Positions 35,642 through 45,096 of a stretch of DNA of 64,000 nt are shown here, one piece after another. Below the pieces are notes generated by a model. The model had not been told where the DNA came from and ran no database searches. It was given only the letters and a program-made list of their open reading frames with translations. The stretch lies in assembly GCF_026619435.1 (NCBI RefSeq), contig NZ_JAOVZQ010000002.1, positions 1 to 64,000 on the forward strand. The letters are read 5' to 3'. Both the position numbers and the translations under genes were made by a program. The number at the start of each line of letters is the position of its first letter. Position 1 is the stretch's first letter. This DNA is from Hoeflea ulvae (GTDB lineage: Bacteria; Pseudomonadota; Alphaproteobacteria; Rhizobiales; Rhizobiaceae).

Positions 35642-36231
35642 CCATTACCCCTGACGATTTTCCGATCCGCAAGATTGCCACCATCGTCGAAGAAATCCGC
35701 CACGATGGCGGCCCGCCGGCCACCGTGCCGCGCCGTCGAGCCGCCGCTCTGGTTCTTGTCAAGAACCCGTTTGCCGGCGCCTATCATGCGGAACTGCAAC
35801 CGGCCATGGATGCGCTCAAACCGCTGGGTCTCGAGATGACCAAACGGCTTATCGCCGCGCTGGGAGGGATTGACGGTGTGGACGGATACGGCAAAGGCTC
35901 GCTTGTTGGTTCGGCGGGAGAACTGGAGCATGGCGCGCTTTGGCATGTGCCTGGCGGCTATGCCATGCGCGATGCCCTGGGAGAGGCCTTGGCCATCGTG
36001 CCCTCGTCGAAAAAAGTCGGTGGTATGGGGGCCAGCCTCGACATCCCGATTGGCCACAAGGACGCAGCCTATGTGCGCAGCCACTTCGATTCGATGGAAG
36101 TCAGCTTTCCCGATGGCCCCAAGCCCGACGAGATCCTGTTCGCCTTGGTGATGACCTGTGGTCCCCGTGTGCAGAACCGGATGGGCGGGCTCGAGGCCGA
36201 AAATATCTCGGTGCGGGACGGCCAGCGCTAG
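35638..36231 (+). CDS. AA_synth (DUF1185) family protein
   Basis: A 197-residue protein of the 'amino acid synthesis' family (AA_synth, DUF1185), whose biochemical function has not been established as far as I know. Visible features are IRKIATIVEEIRHDGG at the N-terminus, NPFAGAY (about 44), a glycine-rich GYGKGSLVGSAGELEHGA segment (about 84-101), HVPGGYAMR and PSSKKVGGMGASLDIPIGHK (about 120-139). The conserved His and Gly-rich loops look like an active site. It overlaps the MarR gene by ATGA and is last in the plus-strand operon, so it probably acts on an intermediate between base release and ring opening. Confidence 0.87.
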   Translation: MTITPDDFPIRKIATIVEEIRHDGGPPATVPRRRAAALVLVKNPFAGAYHAELQPAMDALKPLGLEMTKRLIAALGGIDGVDGYGKGSLVGSAGELEHGALWHVPGGYAMRDALGEALAIVPSSKKVGGMGASLDIPIGHKDAAYVRSHFDSMEVSFPDGPKPDEILFALVMTCGPRVQNRMGGLEAENISVRDGQR

Positions 36232-36263
36232 CTGTGAGCCTTCCATTTTTGACAGGAAAACAT

Positions 36264-36292
36264 CCTCGCGCGGAGCGGTGCATCGCGCGAGG
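36264..36292. terminator. Hairpin between convergent operons
   Basis: A perfect 9-bp stem, CCTCGCGCG and CGCGCGAGG, with an 11-base loop, lies in the 277-bp gap between the convergent AA_synth and hyuB genes. There is no T run on either side, so it is at best a weak bidirectional terminator. I see nothing else in the gap. Confidence 0.4.
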
Positions 36293-36508
36293 TATTCAAG
36301 GACGCTGGTGTGGCAAGATATCCCGGCGAGATCCGGTCCGGGCGCGTGGGCTGCCATCGTAGCACCAGCCCGAGAGGCCATCGTTAAGGCCTGAACTTTC
36401 AATACGACAGTGCCTCACGCGACGCTGCAGCCTTCTGCTCCGGTCATAAAAACCCGGCGCTCGCTCGCGATCGCTTCAGGATGAACCATTCCCGCCATAA
36501 CCACGTTC

Positions 36509-38280
36509 TTATGCACTCTGGCCGGGCGCCTGTTTATTGCGGAGGTCAGCTGTTGCCTGACTATCGACCGCGTTGTCCCTACCGACCACGACACCAAAGA
36601 GCTTTGCAGCCTCTGCGACGGAATAATAGCCCATCGCCACGTCATCGGCGACTTTTGACGGGTCGCGCTGGAGCGGGTCACCATAACCACCGCCACCAGG
36701 CGTGGTGATCTCGACAAAGTCACCGGCTTTCATCGCCAATCCTTGCTCCTTAGAGAGATGTGGCGGTGTGTGAACCGCACGACCCTGTCGGTGCACCCGG
36801 ATGGCACCGGGCGTCCCGTCGCCACCACCACGCACACCGGGCGGACCAAAGCGGTTATGGTCCATCACGAACGACGCGGTGCTGTCGCCGCGAAGGATCT
36901 CGACCGTATAGTGCAGACCAAAGCCGCCGCGATGTTCGCCGGCGCCCCCCGACCCTTCCGCCAGTGCATACGCGCGGAACAGCACCGGAAAGGTTTGTTC
37001 GGTGATTTCAACCGGCGGTGACTTGGAGATTCCGATGGTGGAACAGCCATTGCTGATGCCGTCCCCATCCACATAGCCGCCGTAACCGCCACCGGTTATC
37101 TGGTACATGACGAAATCGCGCCCCCGGTCGGGGTCGCTGCCGCCCAGAACGAAATTTCCACTGGTGCCGGCCGGAGCTGCCGTCACACGGTGCGGCACCG
37201 CCTCGACGAGAGCCAGAAACACCACCTCCGCAATTCGCTGAGATACCTCTGCGGCGCAACCGGATACGGGCCGCGGATATCGGGCGTCCAGAAACGTACC
37301 GTCAGTGCCGATGATCTCCACCGGTTCAAACGCGCCCGCATTCAGCGGAACATCGGGAAAAATGTGGCGCAAGGCGAGATAGACAGAGCTGTGTGTTGTT
37401 GCCAGAACGCAGTTCATCGGTCCTCGGCAGGGGGGCTGGAGCCCGCGAAATCAAAGACAAGGCGATTGTCCGGGGTCCGTGTCACGCTCAGTCTGATGTC
37501 AAGCGGGTCGGGATCAATTCCATCGCTGTCGATATGCGCGATCGCTGAATAACGGCCTTCCGGCAAGGTGTCGACCATTGCCGTCATCTGCCGTGCGGCG
37601 CGGCTGCGGACTTCTGCGATCGCCCCGGCAACCGTGCCATCACCGTAACGGTCGAGAAGTTCGGCCAGTCGTTCCGCACCGACGCGCAGTGCTGCCGCCT
37701 GAGCGGTGATATCGCCGATGCGTTGCTCGGCAACCCGAATGTTGGACTTGATGATTGACAGTATCTCACGATCCAGGACGTCTTTTTTGAACAGTTTAAC
37801 CGGCGGCAGGCGTAGGCCCTCCTGTTCGATCTCGGTTGCTGAAGCAGAAAAGCCGCCTGGCACGGCACCACCCACATCGGGCCAATGGCCGACATTGGAG
37901 AGCCAGCAGAATATCTGACCGTCGCGCCAGAAAGGCGTGGCGAAGCGGACGTCCATCAGATGGGTTCCGCCCAGATACGGGTCGTTGACCGCGTAGACGT
38001 CGCCCGGCTCGGGCGGGGCCACGGCGCCTTCACGGATGAGGCGGATGATATGGGCGGTCGATGCCTGCATGGTGCCGGTGAACACAGGCAGCCCGCGCGC
38101 GCCCTGAGCAATCAATGCACCATCAACGGCTGAATAGATCCCGTCCGAGCGATCATCGGCCTCGGATATGATGGGCGAAAATGCAGCCCTGCTGAACACC
38201 AGATCCATTTCATCGCAGACCTGCTCCAGCCCGGCCTGTATGACTGTCAGTGTGATTGGATCGATTGTGGGATCAGACAT
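36509..38280 (-). pseudogene. Hydantoinase B/oxoprolinase-family subunit, interrupted by a 1-bp frameshift
   Basis: The start is taken at ATG 38280 (MSDPTIDPITLTVIQAGLEQ), overlapping the hyuA stop by 8 bases; an upstream ATG at 38325 lies inside hyuA. The first part runs to FDFAGSSPPAEDR and stops; one extra G at plus 37422-37423 gives SSPPAEGPMNCVLATTHSSV and continues in the second part to 36509. The restored protein is about 591 residues, a normal HyuB size. YAVNDPYLGGTHLMDV and GGFGLHYTVEILRGD are family hallmarks. HyuB works with HyuA in ATP-dependent opening of cyclic amides such as N-methylhydantoin, 5-oxoproline or related rings. Confidence 0.87.
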
Positions 38281-40352
38281 CACCGCGGTCTCCGTGCTTG
38301 GAAATGACAAGGGTGTCGGTGTCATCGGTCACGGCAATATCTCCGGGCTCCAGAACAGTCGTGGTGTCCAACTGCGTCAGGATTGCAGGTCCCGCAATCC
38401 GTGCGCCTTTTGGCAATCGCGCCCGGTCGATGACCGGTGTATCGTGGGTCTGGCCATCAAAGCGGACAGGTCGCCGTCCTGTTGTCGCATCCGCCACAGA
38501 CGAGGCTCGCCCTTCCTGAGGTAACAGGCCATCCAGTTCAACCCGTTGACGAACGCCGATAACCGAGGTTCTGACGGTAAAGAGCGTTGCGCGGACTTCG
38601 GGCAAGCGGACACGGAAGCGGTCATAATAGGCTTCGGCAAACTCGTCGTTCAGTCGCTCGAGGTCGATGCGGCCTTCCGCAAGCGGGACTCGGATAAGAT
38701 GCGTCTGTCCGGTGAATTTCATGTCGACGCTGCGCTCGATTTCGATACGCTGAGACACGACAGCTTCACGTGCCAATGCCGCGCGTCCTGCGTCCAGCTG
38801 GTCCGCAAGAAGCCGGTCGATCGCCCCCGCGTCACAAGTATCGAGCGGCGTATTGACCGTTTGGACCGCTTCGTGCCGCAAGTCAGCTATGAGACAGCCA
38901 ATCGCGTTGGTGATGCCGGGCCTTGGCGGGACAATAATCCGAGGCACCCGCAACTCGCCAGCCACCGCCGAGGCGTGCAGCGGTCCTCCGCCGCCAAAGG
39001 CAAACAATGCGAAATCCCGCGGATCATGACCCCGATCGATCGAAATCAGCCGGATGGCACCGGCCATACGCAGGTTGGCGACCTTTAACGCGGCTTCTGC
39101 CGCCGCGTAGGCATCGAGACCCAAAGGGCCGCAAAGATCGCGCTCGAACGCTGCAGCGATCTCGTCCCGTGACGCAGGGTTTTCCACTCCAAGGAGGCCT
39201 GACGGCTCAAGCCGCCCCAGCAACACATTCGCATCGGTGATCGTTGGCCGTGTTCCACCTCGGCCGAAGGCAATCGGACCGGGCACTGAACCCGCACTGT
39301 CGGGGCCGACCCGCAACAATCCGGCCGGATCGATCCACAGGATTGATCCGCCGCCAGCGCCGATGGTCCGAACATCCACCATCGGCACGTGGATAGGCAG
39401 GGCATAATCGATCTCGATTTCGGAGGAGACCAATGGTCGCCCGTCGGCGATAAGGGCGACATCCGTCGAAGTGCCGCCCATATCATAGGTCATCAAACGC
39501 CCTAGACCCGCATCCACTGCCGCACGCGCGGCTGCGATCACCCCCGAGGCTGGCCCGGACATCACGGTCCGCGCCGCTTCTTCCGGTGCTCGGCTGGCTG
39601 AAACCGTACCGCCGTTTCCGTTCATCAGCAAAAATTCCCGGTCATAGCCCGACTGGGCCAGCCCCGAACTCAACCGCCGGACATAACGTTCCAGAATAGG
39701 CCGAACAGAGGCATTGACCGCCGCAGTTACCCCCCGTTCATACTCGCGCACCTCGGGAACCAGCCGGTGTCCGAGCGTGATGTTGTCGTTCGGCCATACC
39801 TCGCGCAAGATGCGTTCGGCCAACAGTTCGTGATCGGAATTGGTGCTGGCATGGAGGAAATGCACCACCACGGATTCGCACCCCTTGGCCAGCAGGCTCC
39901 TGGCAGCTTCCCTGACTTCGTCCAGATCGAGCGGAATGCGGATCGTTCCCTTGGCATCGATCTCGCTCCGTGACCTCAAGACGCAGATCACGAGGGATGA
40001 TCGGGGTAAACTTGCCCATCAGTCCGTAGGCATTGGGCCGCGTCCGGCGCCCCAACTCGATCACATCCCGAAAGCCGCGGGTTGTGATCATTCCGGTCCG
40101 CGCCATGCGGCGCTGCAACAGGGCATTCGTGGTAATCGTCGTCCCATGAACGATCAGCGAGACTGCCGAGAGCGGCCAGTCAAGTGCGCTCAAGGCGTTG
40201 ATCACCCCGACTGAGGGGTCGTCTGACGTGGTGGGATGCTTGGCCACGCTGATCTCGCCGGTTTCCCGATTCAGGGTGACGACGTCGGTGAACGTGCCAC
40301 CAACATCGACTCCGATGATAATTCCGGTTTCGATTTCGTTCTTTTCCTTCAC
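38273..40352 (-). pseudogene. Hydantoinase A/oxoprolinase-family subunit, interrupted by a frameshift
   Basis: The start is GTG 40352. The N-terminal ASKHA-type nucleotide fold is clear (IIIGVDVGGTFTDVV about 11-25, then IVHGTTITTNALLQRR), and the gene runs to LRLEVTER, where the frame breaks at about 39957-39970. Removing one base gives VTERIDAKGTIRIPLDLDEV and the second frame, which has MTYDMGGTSTDVALIADG and AFGGGGPLHAS before the end at 38273. Restored length is about 690 residues, normal for HyuA. It forms the ATP-dependent lactamase complex with the adjacent HyuB. Its upstream region carries the second copy of the shared palindromic operator. Confidence 0.87.
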
Positions 40353-40397
40353 GCGGATGTCCTGCCTGATTTGTCCTTCGGCAGATTAGGCAAAAAA

Positions 40398-40413
40398 TAG
40401 TTCGTACACAAAC
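40398..40413. promoter_or_regulatory. Shared palindromic operator, hyuA side
   Basis: TAGTTCGTACACAAAC differs from the importer-side copy (27767-27782) at one position only. It lies 46 bp upstream of the hyuA GTG in an AT-rich region, a plausible promoter position on the minus strand. It links hyuAB to the nucleoside importer operon as one regulon. Confidence 0.65.
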
Positions 40414-40464
40414 AAATATTTGAACGGCAATTCAACCTTCTATTTTTCAATGATAAATTCATGT

Positions 40465-40696
40465 TGCGCCGATGCTGAAGCCCTTTGTGAGCACGATGAT
40501 CGGCGTCCGGTGCTTGATGCGAGATCGGCCTGACGTCGCTGTGCAGCTTGTCTGCTATGGCGAGCTGGGGGTGGCCAAAATGAATGATCGGCCGTGCCAT
40601 GAAGCGCTTGGCGGCCTTTGTATGGCGCTGGGCCTGGACAAGGATATCGAGCACATCGATATTCGTATCTGCTGCGCGCCACAGCCCATGCTTCAC
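40465..40696 (-). pseudogene. IS6-family transposase fragment
   Basis: In one frame the minus strand reads LWRAADTNIDVLDILVQAQR, then AKRFMARPIIHFGHPQLAIA, DKLHSDVRPISHQ and DADHRAHKGLQHR. This is the central-to-C-terminal catalytic part of an IS6/IS240-type transposase, with the second-Asp region DKL. Both ends are missing and it is out of any start context. It is not functional. It lies immediately upstream of hyuA, on the opposite flank of the catabolic island from the IS6 relic at 25537-25899. The remaining gap up to 40920 holds nothing else I recognise. Confidence 0.75.
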
Positions 40697-40920
40697 GCTG
40701 TTGAACGGGATAAAACTTTATCAAGATGCCATTTGTCGTCCGGCCTCGGCCACAGCGGAAGCTGATCGCAATTGCGGGACCCTTGCGGACCGGGCGATGT
40801 TTTTTCGAAGTCGGATCCTTGGCGGGACAGCGGCCGTGGAACAAACGGGCGGCTTGTCTGTTTACCTCATGACGCTGTGTTCCGGGGAAACAAGATGAAG
40901 CCGCAAAGTCAGCCAGAGCC

Positions 40921-41448
40921 ATGGGTCGTGTTGCGGTGACCGAGTGGCTGGTTTCCACCGTTCCGATCTTCAAGGCATTGCACCTTTTGGCACTCGGCAT
41001 CTGGTGCGGAGGGCTGATTGCGCTGCCGCTGATGCTGGCGCGCCACGATTTCATCGTTTCGCGTGATGAATACCGGATCATCCGTCACCGCACCCACCAG
41101 GCCTATACCACCATCGTCACGCCGGCGGCGGTGATCGCGGTGATCGCAGGCACCTGGCTTGTCTTCCTGCGCCAGGCATTCGTGCCTTGGTTGTTCGCCA
41201 AACTGGTTTTTGTCGCTGTGCTTCTGGTTGTGCATGTGTGGATAGGCCACAATATCGTGCGGATCGCGGAGGAGCCGGGGGATCACAAGCCGCCAAACCC
41301 CTATCTGCCTGTGACCGGTGTGCTGGCCTGCTCGACCGCGATCCTGCTCATGGTGTTGGGCAAGCCCGACCTCGACTGGATCCTCATGCCCGAATGGCTG
41401 CGTGTGCCGCGGGGCGGTCATTTGCCTTTCGACGTTCCAAGCCGGTAA
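40921..41448 (+). CDS. CopD-like/HemJ-like integral membrane protein
   Basis: A 175-residue protein with four hydrophobic helices (about residues 11-36, 58-76, 80-100 and 125-145). FKALHLLALGIWCGGLIALP and RTHQAYTTIVTPAAVIAVIA are typical of small CopD/HemJ-related membrane proteins, with conserved histidines that could bind heme or copper. GTG 40936 is an alternative start. It is the first gene of the oxidase cluster on the plus strand and its end overlaps the 3' end of the opposing DUF2231 gene by 31 bp. A role in cofactor supply to the oxidase is plausible but unproven. Confidence 0.75.
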   Translation: MGRVAVTEWLVSTVPIFKALHLLALGIWCGGLIALPLMLARHDFIVSRDEYRIIRHRTHQAYTTIVTPAAVIAVIAGTWLVFLRQAFVPWLFAKLVFVAVLLVVHVWIGHNIVRIAEEPGDHKPPNPYLPVTGVLACSTAILLMVLGKPDLDWILMPEWLRVPRGGHLPFDVPSR

Positions 41449-41933
41449 TCGAAAACGAGTTTGCCACCATGCCACCCAGTGAAGCTCACCACCAGAACGC
41501 CAAGCATCGAGAGCAGGATGCCATAGGGAAGCACGGCGCTTTCATAGCCAAACAGCCGAAACCCCCAATTGGCGCCGAGAAGCGACAGCAGCGTGACCGC
41601 GATGATGAAATGGGTCCAGGCCGCGGCCCGCACACGGATGCCCGAAACCAGCAGCAATTCGGCGGTTCCCGACAGCCCCGCCAACATGCCGAACAGGAAT
41701 GCGGCGCCAACCGCCCACAGCGCGCCGCGCGCCCAGAACGGATCGCCTGTCCACCAGTAGAGAGCGTCGGCGAAAAACGTGCAGAAGGTCAGGGCGATGG
41801 GGAACGAAACGCTCATGGCGTGGATCGGGTGGCCGAGTATGGCAATCCGGGACTGGGTATTGTCAAAGCCGGGCTGTTCAGCCACGGGATCTGCGAACTG
41901 CTCGTCCTGGCCTTCGATCTTTTGCGTCGGCAT
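41418..41933 (-). CDS. DUF2231 family membrane protein
   Basis: A 171-residue protein starting at ATG 41933 (MPTQKIEGQDEQF). A longer frame to 42623 exists but would run antisense through coxII. RIAILGHPIHAMSVSFPIAL (about 29-48) is the DUF2231 signature with conserved His residues. Four membrane helices follow, and AWTHFIIAVTLLSLL and VVSFTGWHGGKLVFDYRLG complete the family pattern. DUF2231 proteins commonly accompany cytochrome and oxidase genes; their function is not firmly known. It is antisense between CopD-like and coxII, and its start overlaps the proposed coxII start by 12 bp. Confidence 0.82.
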   Translation of the reverse strand: MPTQKIEGQDEQFADPVAEQPGFDNTQSRIAILGHPIHAMSVSFPIALTFCTFFADALYWWTGDPFWARGALWAVGAAFLFGMLAGLSGTAELLLVSGIRVRAAAWTHFIIAVTLLSLLGANWGFRLFGYESAVLPYGILLSMLGVLVVSFTGWHGGKLVFDYRLGTSKGK

Positions 41934-42617
41934 GGCGCCCGCCTCCTGAAGCTGTGTGTTTTGTGCATAACGCTCGAAACCCTTTCGGGTTGCACCGGAG
42001 ACCTGTCGACGCTCGACCCGGCGGGTCCGGCGGCGCGTTCGATCGCCACGCTCTGGTGGGGCATGCTGATCGGGTTCACCGCAATCTTCGTGTTTGTGAT
42101 GATGCTGCTGGCGCTTGCCTTCCGGCCCGCCGGAGCCGGCCCCGCCCGGGCTGCCGGCGAGAGGCTGTGGATCATCGGCCTGGGCCTGGTGTTCCCGGCC
42201 GTCATCCTGCTCTGCCTGCTCGGTTACGGCCTGTGGATCGGGGAGCGGCTTGTCCCGCGCAGCGGCGCAGATGTGACACGGATAGAGGCGGAAGCGCGCA
42301 AATGGTCGTGGCGCTTTTCCTACGAGCACGATCCCGGGCGCAGCACGGAGAATGTCCTGCACATACCCGCCGGGCGCCCTGTCGACATAGCCATCACCAC
42401 GGCGGATGTGATCCACAGCTTCTGGGTGCCGCGGCTGGCCGGCAAGCTCGACGCGATCCCCGGCCATGTCAATGTGCTCAGGATCGAAGCCGACGCGCCG
42501 GGCAGCTATGACGGACTGAGCGCCGAGTTCAGCGGCCGCGGATATGACAATCATCGGTTTGCCGTCATCGCGCATGGACCCGAAGACTGGCAGAAATTCC
42601 TGGAGGGTGAGCAATGA
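41922..42617 (+). CDS. Terminal oxidase subunit II lacking CuA (quinol-oxidase-like)
   Basis: The best start is TTG 41922, giving a lipoprotein signal (MRRHGARLLKLCVLCITLET, lipobox LSGC at about 24); the frame stays open upstream but without a ribosome site. The 231-residue protein has two membrane helices (about 40-65 and 85-105) and a cupredoxin domain with the aromatic KWSWRFSYE and DVIHSFWVPRLAGKLDAIPG. Where cytochrome c oxidases carry C-x-E-x-C-G-x-x-H-x-x-M, this one reads LSAEFSGRGYDNHRFA: both Cys are Ser and the Met is gone. This matches CyoA-type quinol oxidases, so electrons probably come from quinol rather than cytochrome c. It overlaps the next gene by ATGA. Confidence 0.83.
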   Translation: MRRHGARLLKLCVLCITLETLSGCTGDLSTLDPAGPAARSIATLWWGMLIGFTAIFVFVMMLLALAFRPAGAGPARAAGERLWIIGLGLVFPAVILLCLLGYGLWIGERLVPRSGADVTRIEAEARKWSWRFSYEHDPGRSTENVLHIPAGRPVDIAITTADVIHSFWVPRLAGKLDAIPGHVNVLRIEADAPGSYDGLSAEFSGRGYDNHRFAVIAHGPEDWQKFLEGEQ

Positions 42618-45096
42618 ATGCACTGGCGCGCCATCGCAGGCTGACGGCGATCTGGTCTTCCGAACCGGGCTGGAAAGGCTGGTTGTCGACCGTCAATCAC
42701 AGCGATGTCGGACGCATGTTCATCGTCACCGCATCCTTCTATTTCCTGGTTGGCGGCATTCTTGCCATGCTGATACGGGCGCAGCTGGCGACTCCGCATT
42801 CGGCGTTTGCCGGGCCGGAAATCTACAGCCAGCTCTTCACCATGCACGGGACCATCATGATGTTCCTGTTCGCCATCCCGATGATCGAGGGCCTGGCGAT
42901 CTACCTGCTGCCCAAGATTCTGGGCACGCGCGACCTGGCCTATCCCCGGCTCACCGCCTATGGCTACTGGTGCTATTTCTTCGGCGGCGCAATGCTGCTG
43001 GTCTCGCTTGTGTTCGGCATCGCACCCGACGGCGGCTGGTTCATGTATCCGCCGCTGACCGGCCGGATCCATTCGCCCGGCATCAACACGGATTTCTGGC
43101 TGATCGGCATCACCTTCGTCGAAATATCGGCAATCTGCGCGGCGGTGGAGTTCACCGTCTCGATCCTGAAATACCGCGCTCCCGGCATGACGCTGGCCAG
43201 GATGCCGGTGTTTGCCTGGTACATGCTGGTGGTCTCGCTGATGATCCTGACCGGGTTTCCGCCGTTGATCCTTGGATCGATCCTGCTGGAGCTGGAACGG
43301 GCCTTTGCACTGCCGTTCTTTCAGGTGGAACTCGGCGGCGACAGCCTGTTGTGGCAACATCTTTTCTGGCTGTTCGGCCATCCCGAGGTCTACATCATCT
43401 TCCTGCCCGCGGCGGGAATGGTCTCCACCATTTTGCCGGTGATGTCGTCGACCACGCTGCTCGGATACCGCTGGGTGGTGGCCGCCGCAGTCGCCCTGGC
43501 GATCCTGAGCTTCGGGTTGTGGGTGCACCACATGTTCACGACCGGCATCCCGCATATGGGGCTCGCCTTCTTCTCCGCCGCCTCGACGCTGGTTGCGGTG
43601 CCCACGGCAATCCAGGTCTTTGCCTGGATCGGGACGATGTGGAAAGGCACACCGCGGCTGCGGCTGCCGATGCTGCACATCCTCGGCTTCTTCGTCACCT
43701 TCGTCATCGGCGGGCTGACCGGCGTCATGGTGGCGGTGGTGCCTTTCGACTGGCAGGTGCACGACACCGCCTTTGTCACCGCGCATCTGCACTATGTGCT
43801 GTTCGGCGGCTTCGTGTTTCCTGTGCTGGCCGGAATTTACTACTGGTTGCCGCTGGTGACAGGCAACAGGCGGTTTTTCCGTCTCGGCGAAGTGGCCTTC
43901 GCGCTGATCTTCACGGGCTTTCATGTCACCTTCCTCGCCATGCACTGGGTCGGCCTGATGGGGCAGCGGCGGCGGATATCGACCTATGCGCCGGAGGACG
44001 GCTGGACGGCGATCAACCTGATCTCCTCGGTCGGCGGTTTCGTGATGGCATTCGGGCTGGCCGTCGTGCTGATCGAGGTGGTGCTCAGCTTTGTCGTGCG
44101 CCATCCCGCCCCCGTAACCCCTGGAACTCGGGCATGCTGGAATGGGCGATCCCGAGACCGTCCGCGGCCTATAATTTTGCGAGCCTGCCGCGGGTGAATT
44201 CGCGCGAACCGCTGTGGGATGACCCTGGTCTGCCGGCGCGGCTCGCACGCGGGGAGGGCTATCTGGGCGATGCGGCAAGCGGGCGGCGCGAGACCCTGAT
44301 GATCGACAGCGCAACGGCGGAACCTGAACAGCTGGTGATCTATCCCGCCAACACGCGCCTGCCGATCGCACTGGCTGCGGTCACCGGCGTCTTTTTCCTC
44401 TCGCTTCTCGTCAAGCTCTACCTGATCACGCCGGTCGCCATCGCTGCCGTGGCTGCGCTTGGCTGGCGCTGGGTCTGGCAGCTGGGATCAAGGCAGGATG
44501 AGGGAGACCAGCTCGTCGGTCGCGGCGTGGCCGTTCCCACCCTCGCAGAGGTCAGCCGGCCGCCGGGCTGGTGGGGGTCGATGTTCCTGCTGGTGGCGAA
44601 TGCGACGCTCTTCGGCTCGCTGCTGTTCGGCTACGCGTTTCTCTGGACCATCGCCCCGGGCTGGCCGCCGCCGGCCTTCATCGCGCCATCGCTGCTGACC
44701 ATGCTCGTCGCGGCGGGCGGTGCAGTGCTTGCCGTTGCCGGCGTGACGTTTTCAGGCCGCAGCAATCAGAAGGGCGGCACGCCGGTTCCGGGGCTGCTTG
44801 CGGCGGTTGCCGGCGCTCTGGGCCTGGTCGCTGCATTTTCGATGATGCTGTGGAGCGCGCCGCCGGCGACGGGCCACGCCTACAACGCCACGATCCTGGT
44901 GCTGGGGTGCTACGGGCTGGCCCATGCGGCGCTGGCCAGCCTGATGCTGATCTTTGTGCTGGCCAGGCACCGGGCCGGCTACATGTCGCAGCGGCGGCGG
45001 GGAGAATTGTCGATCGTCAGGGTATGGATCATGTATCTGTTCGCTGTGACAGGTCTTGTCGTGCCGGCCGTCTATCTTCCGGGGCTGGTGACATGA
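42614..45096 (+). pseudogene. Terminal oxidase subunit I-III fusion, interrupted by a 1-bp frameshift
   Basis: Subunit I occupies about 500 residues from ATG 42614 with a full heme-copper core: heme a ligand in TMHGTIMMF, CuB/Tyr site GHPEVYIIFLP, WVHHMFTTG and heme ligands AHLHYVLFGG. At the C5 run 44109-44113 the frame fails; one more C (PAPRNPWNSGMLEWAIPRPS) leads straight into a subunit III-like domain of about 280 residues with several helices (PPGWWGSMFLLVANATLFGS), ending at 45096. The restored protein is about 827 residues, a known I+III fusion layout. It reduces oxygen and pumps protons in the inner membrane. The downstream gene starts in its stop. Confidence 0.86.

Noticed and set aside
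41187..41921. N-terminal extension of oxidase subunit II
   Set aside because: The frame is open by chance through the CopD and DUF2231 genes; the translation is charged low-complexity sequence and a lipoprotein signal begins at 41922.
42551..44371. 606-codon minus-strand frame over coxI
   Set aside because: Antisense His/Arg/Gln-rich shadow of a membrane protein gene.
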